From Kosmotoga olearia TBF 19.5.1 (GTDB taxonomy: Bacteria > Thermotogota > Thermotogae > Petrotogales > Kosmotogaceae): a stretch of 64,000 nt of DNA. The DNA is taken from positions 1,054,001 through 1,118,000 of the forward strand of contig NC_012785.1 of NCBI RefSeq assembly GCF_000023325.1, read 5' to 3'. The stretch's first letter is position 1. The number at the start of each line of letters is the position of its first letter. Below the pieces are notes generated by a model that worked only from the letters and a program-made list of their open reading frames with translations, did not search any database and was not told where the DNA came from. A program made the translations under genes and the position numbers. Positions 16,313 to 25,017 of the stretch are shown in pieces.

Positions 16313-17447
16313 AAGGGCATCCGTTGTGATAATAGGTGGCGGAATAATTGGAACCGCCATAGCTTTTTACCTGTGCAAGAACGGAATGAATGATGTAGTT
16401 GTTCTGGAGAAGAATTATCTTTCCTCAGGAGCTACGGGAAGATGCGGTGGGGGGATAAGGCAGCAGTGGAGTGAAAGGATGAATATACGCCTTGCAATGA
16501 GGAGCGTGAAGCTTTTTGAAAACTTTGAAGAAGACGTTGGCATGGATATAGAGTACTACCAGGGGGGATATTTGCTTCTCGCATACACAGATGAAGAGGT
16601 CGGTTTTTTCGAGAAAAATGTGAAAATGCAGCAGGAAGAAGGGCTTGATGTTCGCATACTGACGAAACAAGAAATAGAACGTATGTTCCCATTTATGAAT
16701 TCAGAAGGTGTCAAATTGGCCACATACTGTCCCACAGACGGCCATGCCAACCCGCATTTAGCGACCTTTGCATATGCCAGAGCTGCCGAAAGGATGGGAG
16801 CAAAGATTTACACTCACACAGAAGCCACAGGTATCGATGTTGCTAACGGTCAAATAATCGGTGTTCAAACCAGTAAGAGTTATATTAAAACCTCCGTTGT
16901 CATAAATGCTGCAGGCGGTTATTCCAGAGAGGTCGGTTTGATGGCAGGTGTGGAATTGCCGACAGAATCTTACCGCCACCAGATATTCGTTACGGAACCT
17001 CTCGAACATATACTCGATCCGTTGGTTATAAGTTTCGAAAACAATTTTTATATCAGGCAGACAAAGTCCGGCAACTTCATCATGGGTCAGGGAGATAAGG
17101 ATGAGCCACCAAGCCACAATCACAATCCGAGCTGGCGCTTTTTAAAGGAAATGACTCAGAAGATGCCAAAATTCTTTCCTTTTCTTGAGGACGTTAGGGT
17201 ACTCAAGCATTGGGCTGGGTTGTACAACATGTCTCCAGATGCTCAACCCATAATAGATAAAGCGGACAACGTACAGGATTTCTATTTTGCCGTGGGTTTT
17301 AGCGGGCACGGTTTCATGCTGGCACCTGCCGTTGGGGAAGCCCTTGCGGAATGGATTGTTTACGGTAAACCGAAGAAAGTAGATATCTCAAATCTCAAAA
17401 TAGATAGATTTGCAAAAGGTGTTTCAAGAGAAAAAAATGTTGTATAA
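16305..17447 (+). CDS. FAD-dependent oxidoreductase (DAO family), probable proline dehydrogenase beta-type subunit
   Basis: A 380-residue D-amino-acid-oxidase/sarcosine-oxidase-beta type flavoprotein. The FAD site is VVIIGGGIIGTAIAFYLCKN at the N-terminus, followed by GATGRCGGGIRQQWSERMN and the C-terminal FAVGFSGHGFMLAPAVGEA. ATG 16305 overlaps the upstream stop by 8 bp; a longer frame from 16224 lies wholly inside the previous gene. With the two Fe-S/flavin subunits upstream and P5C dehydrogenase 6 bp downstream, proline is the most likely substrate. Sarcosine or another amino acid remains possible. Confidence 0.85.
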   Translation: MNERASVVIIGGGIIGTAIAFYLCKNGMNDVVVLEKNYLSSGATGRCGGGIRQQWSERMNIRLAMRSVKLFENFEEDVGMDIEYYQGGYLLLAYTDEEVGFFEKNVKMQQEEGLDVRILTKQEIERMFPFMNSEGVKLATYCPTDGHANPHLATFAYARAAERMGAKIYTHTEATGIDVANGQIIGVQTSKSYIKTSVVINAAGGYSREVGLMAGVELPTESYRHQIFVTEPLEHILDPLVISFENNFYIRQTKSGNFIMGQGDKDEPPSHNHNPSWRFLKEMTQKMPKFFPFLEDVRVLKHWAGLYNMSPDAQPIIDKADNVQDFYFAVGFSGHGFMLAPAVGEALAEWIVYGKPKKVDISNLKIDRFAKGVSREKNVV

Positions 17448-17453
17448 GGAGGT

Positions 17454-19037
17454 ATGAATATGCCAGAGGCCACAGATTACATTATTCTTCCACCCTTTAA
17501 GAATGAAGGGTACATCAACGTTTCTGATCCAGAGATCCAGCGGAAGATGAAAGAAGCTTTCGAAAAAATCGAAAAAGAGAGCAAGGAATACGACATAATT
17601 GTTGCAGGTAAAAGAATTAAAACCGATCGGAAGATACGCTCTATCAACCCTAGCAACCCTGAAGAGGTTGTTGGAATCGTTTCAAAGGCGGATAAAGAAA
17701 TTGTCGATACGGCTATCGAAAAAGCGTGGAAGGTCTTTGAATACTGGAAAAATCTCCCGGTCGAAAAACGGGTGGAGCCGTTCCTTAGAGCCGCCAAAAT
17801 AATGAGGGAAAGGCGCTTCGAACTCGATGCAACGATGATAATGGAGGTTGGGAAGAACTGGCTCGAAGCCGATGCGGATCTTGCCGAAGCGATTGATTTT
17901 CTCGAATTTTACGCTCGTGAAGCTGTCAGATATGCATCACCCCAACCGGTGGTAAGAATCCCAACCGAAAACAATGAATTGGTTTACATTCCTCTTGGCG
18001 TTGGTGCGGTAATTCCACCATGGAACTTCCCAGCAGCTATAATGGTTGGAATGACCACAGCAGCGGCTATAACAGGGAATTGTGTCATACTCAAGCCCGC
18101 GAGTGACTCTCCTGTAATAGCCGCAAAATTTGTTGAGATCCTTCATGAAGCTGGTCTACCCGAAGGAGTGGTCAATTACGTTCCGGGAAGTGGTGGAGAG
18201 ATAGGTGATTATATCGTACAGCATCCGAAGATAAGGTTCATCTCCTTCACCGGCTCAAAAGAAGTGGGGTTGAGAATAAACGAGATCGCTGCGAAGCACC
18301 AGCCTGGGCAGTTATGGATAAAACGTGTTGTTCTCGAAATGGGCGGAAAAGATGCTGTTGTAGTTGATGAAACAGCCGATCTTGATGCTGCAGCTGAAGG
18401 ATGTGTTGCCAGCGCCTTTGGGTTCCAGGGGCAAAAATGTTCTGCCGGATCCCGTATAATCGCCGTTAAGGAGATATACGACGAACTCCTTGAAAAAGTC
18501 GTTGAAAGGACAAAAAAGATAAAGATCGGTGATGTGAGAGACCCAGAAAATTGGCTTGGCCCGGTTGTGAACCAGTATGCCGAGAGGAAGATTTTAAGCT
18601 ATATAGAAATTGGTTCGACAGAAGGCAGAATCGTTTATGGCGGCAAGAAAGTGAAGAGTCTTCCCGGATATTTCGTTGAACCAACTATAATTGCTGATGT
18701 AGATAGAAATGCACGGGTAGCTCAGGAAGAAATCTTTGGACCGGTAACAGCCTTTATAAAAGCAGAGAATTTTGATGATGCGATGGTAATAGCGAATGGA
18801 ACCGAGTATGGCCTTACGGGTGCTCTTTATACCAAAAGGCGTGAAAGGATAGAGACAGCTAAAAGAGTGTTTCACGTTGGAAATCTGTACTTCAACAGAA
18901 AATGTACCGGAGCTCTTGTTGGAGTTCATCCCTTCGGTGGCTTCAACATGTCTGGAACGGATTCGAAGGCTGGCGGAAGGGATTATCTGTTACTATTTTT
19001 GCAGGCTAAATCGATATCCGAGAAGATAAATCTGTAA
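17454..19037 (+). CDS. pruA: L-glutamate gamma-semialdehyde (1-pyrroline-5-carboxylate) dehydrogenase
   Basis: Aldehyde dehydrogenase of 527 residues, the length of RocA/PruA-type P5C dehydrogenases. Motifs are IPPWNFPAAIMVGMTTAA near residue 180, ILKPASDSPVIAAKFVEIL, FTGSKEVGLRINEIAA, the catalytic Glu in VLEMGGKDAVVV and the catalytic Cys in GFQGQKCSAGSR. PFGGFNMSGTDSKAGG is near the end. It oxidises glutamate semialdehyde to glutamate with NAD(P). It is the last gene of the proline operon and is followed by a strong terminator. Confidence 0.93.
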   Translation: MNMPEATDYIILPPFKNEGYINVSDPEIQRKMKEAFEKIEKESKEYDIIVAGKRIKTDRKIRSINPSNPEEVVGIVSKADKEIVDTAIEKAWKVFEYWKNLPVEKRVEPFLRAAKIMRERRFELDATMIMEVGKNWLEADADLAEAIDFLEFYAREAVRYASPQPVVRIPTENNELVYIPLGVGAVIPPWNFPAAIMVGMTTAAAITGNCVILKPASDSPVIAAKFVEILHEAGLPEGVVNYVPGSGGEIGDYIVQHPKIRFISFTGSKEVGLRINEIAAKHQPGQLWIKRVVLEMGGKDAVVVDETADLDAAAEGCVASAFGFQGQKCSAGSRIIAVKEIYDELLEKVVERTKKIKIGDVRDPENWLGPVVNQYAERKILSYIEIGSTEGRIVYGGKKVKSLPGYFVEPTIIADVDRNARVAQEEIFGPVTAFIKAENFDDAMVIANGTEYGLTGALYTKRRERIETAKRVFHVGNLYFNRKCTGALVGVHPFGGFNMSGTDSKAGGRDYLLLFLQAKSISEKINL

Positions 19038-19044
19038 AGCTAAT

Positions 19045-19076
19045 AAAAACGCCACCCGGATCGGGTGGCGTTTTTG
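19045..19076 (+). terminator. Rho-independent terminator of the proline operon (probably bidirectional)
   Basis: AAAACGCCACCCG-GAT-CGGGTGGCG-TTTTT. A and T runs on both sides let it also end transcription of the convergent gene at 19098. Confidence 0.92.
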
Positions 19077-19097
19077 GTTTTCAGTTTTAATCTCAAA

Positions 19098-19523
19098 TTA
19101 GAATATGTATGCGATAGCTCCTGACCAATAGTATCCACCTATACCGTATCCACTTGTGGAGGTAAGTAAAAAATTGTCACCAATCAAGGTTTTGAACGTT
19201 ATGCCAGCGCCAAGAACAAGAGATGTACCGCTAAAATTGAAGGATAAACCAGCCCCTGCACCGAGATAAACTTTTGCCAGTTTGGTTCCGAGATTGTATT
19301 CATAAATTTTGAAGGGAGTGTAGTTGGCAGAGATACCTAACCCATTTCCAAGTGCTCCCATCAGGACGGTATGCCCTTCTCCAAAATCTGCGAGATTGTA
19401 GGTTAATGTAAGACCTCCGACGATTCCAACAACATCTCCAACCCCACCAACACCCGCGAAGTAATTCGCAAAAGCAAAGCTTGCCAGAGAGAGGATTAAT
19501 ACCAATGCCAAAATTGTTCTCAT
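19098..19523 (-). CDS. Small exported protein, glycine-rich, unknown function
   Basis: A 141-residue protein from ATG 19523 behind GGAGGTGAAGG. The N-terminus is a clear Sec signal (MRTILALVLILSLASFAFA, cleavage after AFA). The mature part alternates polar and hydrophobic residues with many glycines (FAGVGGVGDVVGIVGGLTLT, YLGAGAGLSFNFSGT) and ends in an aromatic-rich strand, YYWSGAIAYIF. This pattern suggests a small beta-barrel or envelope protein, perhaps of the toga outer membrane. I do not recognise a family. It appears monocistronic. Confidence 0.72.
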   Translation of the reverse strand: MRTILALVLILSLASFAFANYFAGVGGVGDVVGIVGGLTLTYNLADFGEGHTVLMGALGNGLGISANYTPFKIYEYNLGTKLAKVYLGAGAGLSFNFSGTSLVLGAGITFKTLIGDNFLLTSTSGYGIGGYYWSGAIAYIF

Positions 19524-19598
19524 ACCTTCACCTCCAAAAAAGCATATAGATATGAGCATTATAACAAACATTTCATAAATTATTATAGAAAAGCTTGG

Positions 19599-19775
19599 AA
19601 TGGCTACGCCGTTGATACTTAGATTCGCTTCGCTCATTATCGTTGTCGGTTGTGGGTTGTAGGTTGTTCGTAACAATCGAGAATCGAGATTCGAGATAGC
19701 CGCTTCGCGGCGGATACGAATCCCTTCGGGATTGTTGCGAACTCCTTCGGAGTTGACCCGAACTGCTGCGCAGTT
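19599..19775. repeat. Micro-hairpin array (locus 2)
   Basis: Four consecutive hairpins at about 21-bp period: GCCGCTTCGCGGC (19699), AATCCCTTCGGGATT (19719), AACTCCTTCGGAGTT (19740) and AACTGCTGCGCAGTT (19761). Spacers are 6-7 bases of the type GNNNCG. The arms differ in every unit but stay complementary. About 100 bp upstream lies AATGGCTACGCCGTT (19599-19613), nearly identical to the unit at 657. The array fills the gap between the exported protein and phosphofructokinase. Confidence 0.82.
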
Positions 19776-19813
19776 GGCATTGCTTAAAATAGAATTACAG
19801 ACAAAGGATTGTC

Positions 19814-19877
19814 ATTCCGTACATGATTCGGAATCTGAAATTTTTCTAAGGATGAGATCCTGAATCAAGTTCAGGAT
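19814..19877. repeat. Two intergenic palindromes, including the ATCCTGAA...TTCAGGAT family
   Basis: ATTCCG...CGGAAT at 19814-19834 is followed by a 21-bp near-perfect palindrome at 19857-19877 (ATCCTGAAT, CAA, GTTCAGGAT). The latter recurs at 772-792 and 58910-58930. Confidence 0.75.
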
Positions 19878-20034
19878 GACGGATAGAGTTAGGGGTGACA
19901 TATGGACTGTACCTTTTTTTGAGGCGTACCCCCGGCATAGCCGGTTTTCCCCTTGCAATGCCAGGCTTTTCCATAACGCAGCCAAGCTTACCTGCTGACA
20001 GTGTGCTTACTGATTCTTGGTTTTTATTTACTTA

Positions 20035-20065
20035 CTCTCGGGCTCTCGGATTCTCGATTCTCGGT
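20035..20065. repeat. CTCGG-type degenerate tandem repeat
   Basis: CTCGGGCT, CTCGGATT, CTCGATT, CTCGG in tandem. It reaches to within about 20 bp of the TATAAT (20086-20091) that probably serves phosphofructokinase. Confidence 0.6.
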
Positions 20066-20119
20066 CACCAAATCTCACTCCATGTTATAATCATCAAAAA
20101 AATGAGGAGGTGTTTTCTT

Positions 20120-21349
20120 ATGAAGAAAAGAAATCTAATATATGGCCAATCTGGCGGAGTGACATCTGTGATAAACGCTTCAGCATACGGTGCTATAATT
20201 GCAGCCATCAACAACCCTATGGTTGAGAATGTTTACGCTGCTCTGAACGGGATAAAGGGAATACTGGAAGAAAGAATAATCGATTTGAAAGCCGAATCAA
20301 AGGATGAGATTGAAAAGATTGCTTTTACTCCTGGAGCAATCTTTGGCTCTTGCAGGACAAAGCTCAAAACTGAAGAAGATTTCGAGCGGTTGTTCAAAGT
20401 CTTTGACGCATACGATATAGGTTATTTTCTATACAATGGCGGGAACGACTCTATGGAAACCGCTTATCAAATAGCGTTAAAAGCACAGGAATACGGCTAT
20501 CCGCTGAAAGTAATAGGAATCCCCAAGACTGTTGATAATGACCTTATGTATACTGACCATTGTCCCGGTTATGGCTCCGCAGCAAAATTTACAGCCATAT
20601 CAATTCTTGAAGCTACAAGAGATCTGGAGTCAATGCATACCGACTCGACTCAGGTTTTCATACTAGAATCCATGGGACGCTATGCCGGTTGGCTTGCTGC
20701 TTCAGGGATTCTTGCAAGTATAAATGGAGAACGCGGCCCTCAAATCTTTCTTCTACCGGAGGTACCCTTCAATGAAGAGAAATTTCTGTCGAAAGTTGAG
20801 GAAGTCATAAGAAGAGACGGATATTGCAGCATTGTTGCTGCTGAAGCTTTAAAAGACTCTGAAGGAAATTACATTTCGACAGAAGATTATACCGACGCAT
20901 TTGGCAATATCCAGCTTGGAAAGATAGGTATTTACCTGCAAAAGTTGATACGACAAAATCTCGGCAGAAAGGTTCATACAGCTCTTCCGGATTATCTCCA
21001 GCGGTCTTCTAGACACATAGCCAGCTTGACAGATTGGGAGGAAGCCATCGGAGTTGGAGCTGCTGCGGTTAAATTTGCGGTTGATCAAGGACTAAGTGGT
21101 GTTATGGTGTCGATAGTAAGAGATTTAGATAGTCCATACTTGAAGCACTATGAGCCTGTCAGTTTAGAAGGGATAGGTGGAAAGGTTAAGTATCTGCCAG
21201 AAGAGTATATCTCCCCGGATGGTTTTGGTGTCACCGAAAAGTTCGTCGAATACGTAAGACCTTTGATACAGGGCGAAGCTCCCAACCATTACCTTCGAGG
21301 GATACCGGTATATGCAAATCTGAAAAAAGTTCCAGTAAAAAGAAAATAA
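20120..21349 (+). CDS. 6-phosphofructokinase, pyrophosphate-dependent type
   Basis: Phosphorylates fructose 6-phosphate in glycolysis. It has 409 residues from ATG 20120, 9 bases after AGGAGG. The start NLIYGQSGGVTSVINAS and the substrate motif IPKTVDNDLMYTDHCPGYGSAA are diagnostic. At the position of the GGDGS loop of ATP enzymes it reads GGNDSMETA (near residue 107). An Asp at that second position blocks ATP and marks PPi-dependent enzymes. ESMGRYAGWLAA and EAIGVGAAAVKFA are also present. The likely promoter -10 is TATAAT at 20086-20091. A symmetric terminator follows. Confidence 0.9.
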   Translation: MKKRNLIYGQSGGVTSVINASAYGAIIAAINNPMVENVYAALNGIKGILEERIIDLKAESKDEIEKIAFTPGAIFGSCRTKLKTEEDFERLFKVFDAYDIGYFLYNGGNDSMETAYQIALKAQEYGYPLKVIGIPKTVDNDLMYTDHCPGYGSAAKFTAISILEATRDLESMHTDSTQVFILESMGRYAGWLAASGILASINGERGPQIFLLPEVPFNEEKFLSKVEEVIRRDGYCSIVAAEALKDSEGNYISTEDYTDAFGNIQLGKIGIYLQKLIRQNLGRKVHTALPDYLQRSSRHIASLTDWEEAIGVGAAAVKFAVDQGLSGVMVSIVRDLDSPYLKHYEPVSLEGIGGKVKYLPEEYISPDGFGVTEKFVEYVRPLIQGEAPNHYLRGIPVYANLKKVPVKRK

Positions 21350-21378
21350 AAAACGGGAGTCAAAAGACTCCCGTTTTC
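21350..21378. terminator. Bidirectional terminator between phosphofructokinase and the two-component operon
   Basis: AAACGGGAGTC-AAAA-GACTCCCGTTTT, with A and T runs on both flanks, sits between two convergent stops 44 bp apart. Confidence 0.88.
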
Positions 21379-21392
21379 ATAATGTAAGCTTT

Positions 21393-22490
21393 TTACCTCT
21401 CTTTTTCAAAATCAAATCCTCGTGAGAACACTGCTATGCAAGCTTTTACAGCCTCAGGGTCGTAGAGGTTACCTGAATTTGTGGTGATCTCCTCTAAAGC
21501 TTTAGCTATACCAAGTGCCGGACGATAAGGTCTGTGGAACGCCATGGCTTCAACAACATCTGACACTGCTAGTATCTTCGCTTCTGTGAGAATTTGGTTA
21601 CCCTTCAAGCCATTAGGATAACCGGATCCATCTATTCGTTCATGATGCTGGAGCACAATCTCAGCTATGGGCTGGGAAAATTCCACGTCTTTTAATATTT
21701 CAAATGCAGTTTGTGGATGGTTTCTTACAATTCCGAGTTCAAATTTATTCAGTTTGTCAGGCTTGTTCAAGATATCTGTCGGTATGGATATCTTGCCAAT
21801 ATCATGTAAAAGACCAGCTATACGAACAGCCTCAATTTGTTCTTCTGACAGGTTCATTTCTCTGGCAATAGCGCAGGCAAGCTGACTTACGCGTCGTTGA
21901 TGACCAGAAGTGTAGGCATCTCTCATTTCAATTACCAATCCTATTGTTTCAACAACGGAATCCAGGGTTCTCTGTACCTTTTTATAGCTTTTTTCGAGTT
22001 CTTTGTTTCTTTCTTCTAACTGAAGCATTCCATCTTCCAATTTCTTGATCAATCTCTCGTTGTATTTCTTAAGATATACAATCTCTTCCTTATTTACTAC
22101 CTTGTTGTTTGAAGGTTTTACTTTATGGTTCTGAATAACTTCTTTTATTATCTCAACAAAAGTAGCTGGTTCTAATGGCTTGACAACAAACCTATCGACT
22201 CCAAGGCTGAGGGCGAATTTTCTATCTTCTGGATCGGTGTAGGCAGCGGTATAAAGTATAAAAGGGATTTCTTTTAATCTATCATCCATTTTCACCCTGC
22301 GACATAATTGAAAACCATCCATCTCGGGCATCAAAATATCGGAAATTACCACGTCAAAATCCTGTTCGGCCAATTTCTCCAGAGCTTCAACACCATTCTG
22401 GGAAGATTCAACTTCATAACCATAGCTCTTGAACAAAGTCTCTAACATATAGATATTTTCTTTGTTATCATCAACAGCCAGAATTTTCAT
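21393..22490 (-). CDS. Response regulator with HD-GYP output domain
   Basis: RpfG-like protein of about 365 residues. The receiver is at residues 1-125 (ILAVDDNKENIYMLETLF, phospho-acceptor Asp in DVVISDILMPEMDG, TAAYT, and Lys in VVKPLEP). A coiled coil of about 50 residues (MLQLEERNKELEKSYKKVQ) leads to HD-GYP: HQRRVSQLACAIAREM, LLHDIGKISIP, VRNHPQTAFEIL, HHERIDGSGYPNGL. It should hydrolyse cyclic-di-GMP on phosphorylation. ATG 22490 is preferred over GTG 22499 from the AAGGAAAG spacing. The start overlaps the upstream receiver gene. Confidence 0.9.
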   Translation of the reverse strand: MKILAVDDNKENIYMLETLFKSYGYEVESSQNGVEALEKLAEQDFDVVISDILMPEMDGFQLCRRVKMDDRLKEIPFILYTAAYTDPEDRKFALSLGVDRFVVKPLEPATFVEIIKEVIQNHKVKPSNNKVVNKEEIVYLKKYNERLIKKLEDGMLQLEERNKELEKSYKKVQRTLDSVVETIGLVIEMRDAYTSGHQRRVSQLACAIAREMNLSEEQIEAVRIAGLLHDIGKISIPTDILNKPDKLNKFELGIVRNHPQTAFEILKDVEFSQPIAEIVLQHHERIDGSGYPNGLKGNQILTEAKILAVSDVVEAMAFHRPYRPALGIAKALEEITTNSGNLYDPEAVKACIAVFSRGFDFEKER

Positions 22491-22875
22491 GTTTATCACT
22501 TTCCTTATTTTCGAAAAGATATTTCTCTATTTCTGGTATGAAATTCTCAGGAAAAAATGGTTTCTTGATGTATCCAACACAGCCGATGGCAAGCGCCTTT
22601 TCTTCATCTGCTGGCATGGCGTAAGAAGTTACAGCGACTATTGGAATATGACTAATCTCGTCTATACTCTTTATCCGCTTCGCCACCTCGTAGCCATCTA
22701 ACTCAGGGAGCTGTATATCCAGGAGGATAAGGTCAGGTTTCTTCTCTATAGCTTTTTTTATCCCTTTGATCCCATCGATGGCTGTAATGACCTCATATCC
22801 TTTACTTTCAAGAAGAAAGGTTATTAAATACAGATTCTGTTCGTTATCATCTATCACCAGTACTTTTTTCTTCAT
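22471..22875 (-). CDS. Single-domain (CheY-like) response regulator
   Basis: A 134-residue receiver without output domain: VLVIDDNEQNLYLITFLLES, phospho-acceptor Asp in LILLDIQLPELDGYE, Thr in AVTSYAM and Lys in YIKKPFFPE. ATG 22875 lies 8 bases after GGAGGAG; the longer frame lies in the kinase gene. It overlaps the kinase by 29 bp and the HD-GYP regulator by about 20 bp. It probably acts as a phosphate shuttle or sink between the two. Confidence 0.9.
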   Translation of the reverse strand: MKKKVLVIDDNEQNLYLITFLLESKGYEVITAIDGIKGIKKAIEKKPDLILLDIQLPELDGYEVAKRIKSIDEISHIPIVAVTSYAMPADEEKALAIGCVGYIKKPFFPENFIPEIEKYLFENKESDKHENSGC

Positions 22876-24463
22876 GATTATTCTCCTCCACAGATTTGAG
22901 CGGCAGGGTGAATGTAAATGTAGAACCTTTACCGTATTCGCTCTCAACCCAGATTTCACCGCCCAACAATGTCACAAGCTTTTTGGAAAGATAAAGCCCC
23001 AGCCCAGCACCTTGGTACCTGCGCCGTGCCGAACCACTTATCTGTCGAAATGCTTCAAATAATGTTTCCATATCTTCTTCCTTTATCCCTTTTCCTGTAT
23101 CAGAAACGCTGATTTTCAGTTTATCTCCATCTACCTCGCATTTTATCCTTATCTCGCCCTTCTCCGTGAATTTAATCGCGTTACTGACCAGATTCAGGAG
23201 AATCTGGAAAACCCTCGTTTTATCACTGTAGACCTCTGGAATCTCGTCAGGTATTTCTGTTATTAACTTCACTTCTTTTTTAGAAATCAACGGCGAAACA
23301 TTTTGTACAACTTCAGAAATAACGTCTTTAATATTGAATCTATCCTTAGAAAAACTCATTTTACCAGCTTCAATCTTGGAGATATCCAGGATATCGTTTA
23401 TCAGATTTAAGAGGTGTATTGAAGAACTGTGAACCATAGAGAGTTGCTTCCTCTGCTCCTCGTTGATGTCTCCTGAAATGCCCTGCAAAATCATGCTAAC
23501 GAACCCAATAATAGAGTTGAGAGGGGTTCTCAACTCATGACTCATAGTAGCAAGAAATTCGGATTTAAGACGTTCTAACTCTTTGATCTTTATATTATCT
23601 TGTTCCATAGTTTTTATCATCTTCCTTGCGTTTGTGAGAATAGCAAAATACGTTAGGAGAATAACGGTGAGGAATGTGGCAGCAATAATAATCGAAATGA
23701 GCAGGGCCAATTTTTTTATATGAGCGTAGATAATATCATTAAGTATGCTGGCAACCAGAAAGGCATCCGTATCTCCTATTTTCATAGTATACCATGTTAT
23801 TTTCTCATTTGAACCCAACGTATCGTCTTTGAGAACGTCAAATGTTTTTCCTTTTGATGAAATGTATTTTGAATTAGTTGCGATATAGATCTCATATACA
23901 ATATTTCCTGTATTGATTTCATCTAAGAGTTTTGTCATGTCAAAAGAAACAAAGTCATAACCTATAATTGTGTCGGCTTCGCGTATTGGAGAACATACAT
24001 TGACAACAATCGATTGATTCTCAAATTCTATATCTAAAGATGTTTCTGACACGTCTTCACAACTTATTGCTTTTTCCATGTTTGAATCTCCAACAGAAGC
24101 AATGATGTTTCCCGAGACAACTCGAGTAGCACTTTTCAAATTCCGGAGTGTACTAGCTCCATCGAGATATTTCGGTGAAGTGTATTCTTGAAGTTCCTTG
24201 AGGGTGATGTTACCACCGAGATATTCAACTATCATCTTCCTGATCATAGTACGGCTGGAAAGGCTTTCTGCTCCCTCGATACAGCGTTCAAGGAAACTCT
24301 CAACAGTTTTCTCGGATAATTTGGCGTTGTTTGAGAAGCTCTCATGGACTTCTTTTGTAAGTTCATTTTTCATTGGCAGGTATATCCCAAATAGTATAGC
24401 GAATAATATGATCAGCAAAGAAAGAAGTAGACTCAATCTGAAGATGTTCAACAACTTATTCAT
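22847..24463 (-). CDS. Membrane sensor histidine kinase
   Basis: A 538-residue kinase. One membrane helix lies at about residues 6-28 and a second near 255-280. The roughly 225-residue extracytoplasmic part between them looks like a Cache-type sensor. Then come a short coiled coil, the HisKA box (FLATMSHELRTPLNSIIGFV, phospho-His), an N-box region and ATP-lid motifs (SDTGKGIKEEDMETLFEAF, GAGLGLYLSKKLV). ATG 24463 follows TGGAGG. It is the first gene of the kinase/receiver/HD-GYP operon, so an external signal probably sets cyclic-di-GMP breakdown. Confidence 0.9.
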   Translation of the reverse strand: MNKLLNIFRLSLLLSLLIILFAILFGIYLPMKNELTKEVHESFSNNAKLSEKTVESFLERCIEGAESLSSRTMIRKMIVEYLGGNITLKELQEYTSPKYLDGASTLRNLKSATRVVSGNIIASVGDSNMEKAISCEDVSETSLDIEFENQSIVVNVCSPIREADTIIGYDFVSFDMTKLLDEINTGNIVYEIYIATNSKYISSKGKTFDVLKDDTLGSNEKITWYTMKIGDTDAFLVASILNDIIYAHIKKLALLISIIIAATFLTVILLTYFAILTNARKMIKTMEQDNIKIKELERLKSEFLATMSHELRTPLNSIIGFVSMILQGISGDINEEQRKQLSMVHSSSIHLLNLINDILDISKIEAGKMSFSKDRFNIKDVISEVVQNVSPLISKKEVKLITEIPDEIPEVYSDKTRVFQILLNLVSNAIKFTEKGEIRIKCEVDGDKLKISVSDTGKGIKEEDMETLFEAFRQISGSARRRYQGAGLGLYLSKKLVTLLGGEIWVESEYGKGSTFTFTLPLKSVEENNHEEKSTGDR

Positions 24464-24889
24464 AGAACGCCTCCAGGCAATTAAACGAAAAGAAGAACAT
24501 TTAAATAATGACAATGTCATCCAAAGGATGATTTTGTATGGGAACAAGACAATCTCCCCGTACATTTTGACTAACCGCGAATATATAAAGGGTCATGCTG
24601 TTTTCAATGACCTTCCATCTTGCCTTTAAGTTGGTTAAAAGTATGTGCTTTGAATTCGTTATATACAATTAATTATATGTTTTTGTCATTATGTTCCCCT
24701 TTCATTGATATTATATTTGTTCATATGATTGTGTTTTATTATTTCATTAGTATTACTTATTCATTCGTATGATTGGTTCATTGGATTTAGTATAAAATCT
24801 GGGAGTATGTTAAGGGTCTGAAATTTTCTGTGTACCTGATTTGTTAGAATTAAAGTCGGTTTTATCAATAAAAATAACCCTCCACTCTG
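24464..24889. other. AT-rich intergenic region upstream of the kinase operon
   Basis: I see no gene, RNA or repeat here. It must carry the leftward promoter of the histidine kinase operon, but no convincing -35/-10 pair stands out. Its right end (24876-24886) is the left arm of a terminator hairpin split by the adjacent IS21 element. Confidence 0.4.
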
Positions 24890-25017
24890 CAAAGTTGTAT
24901 GTGGTCAAATAAAATTGACCCCCCAGGGCCATAGAAAATTGACCCGTTACCCCCTGGAAAAAAAGACCTTCTTGAGCGAGATAATAGAAACAATCTGCTC
25001 AAGGAGGTATACGAGGG

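Noticed and set aside
19595-20066. Possible CRISPR array in the hairpin-rich islands
   Set aside because: Units recur every 21 bp with variable stems and 6-bp spacers. There is no conserved 25-40-bp repeat with unique spacers, and no cas gene is in the window.
19895-20119. 75-codon N-terminal extension of phosphofructokinase
   Set aside because: It translates the repeat island. The family N-terminus begins at ATG 20120, directly after AGGAGG, and a TATAAT lies at 20086-20091.
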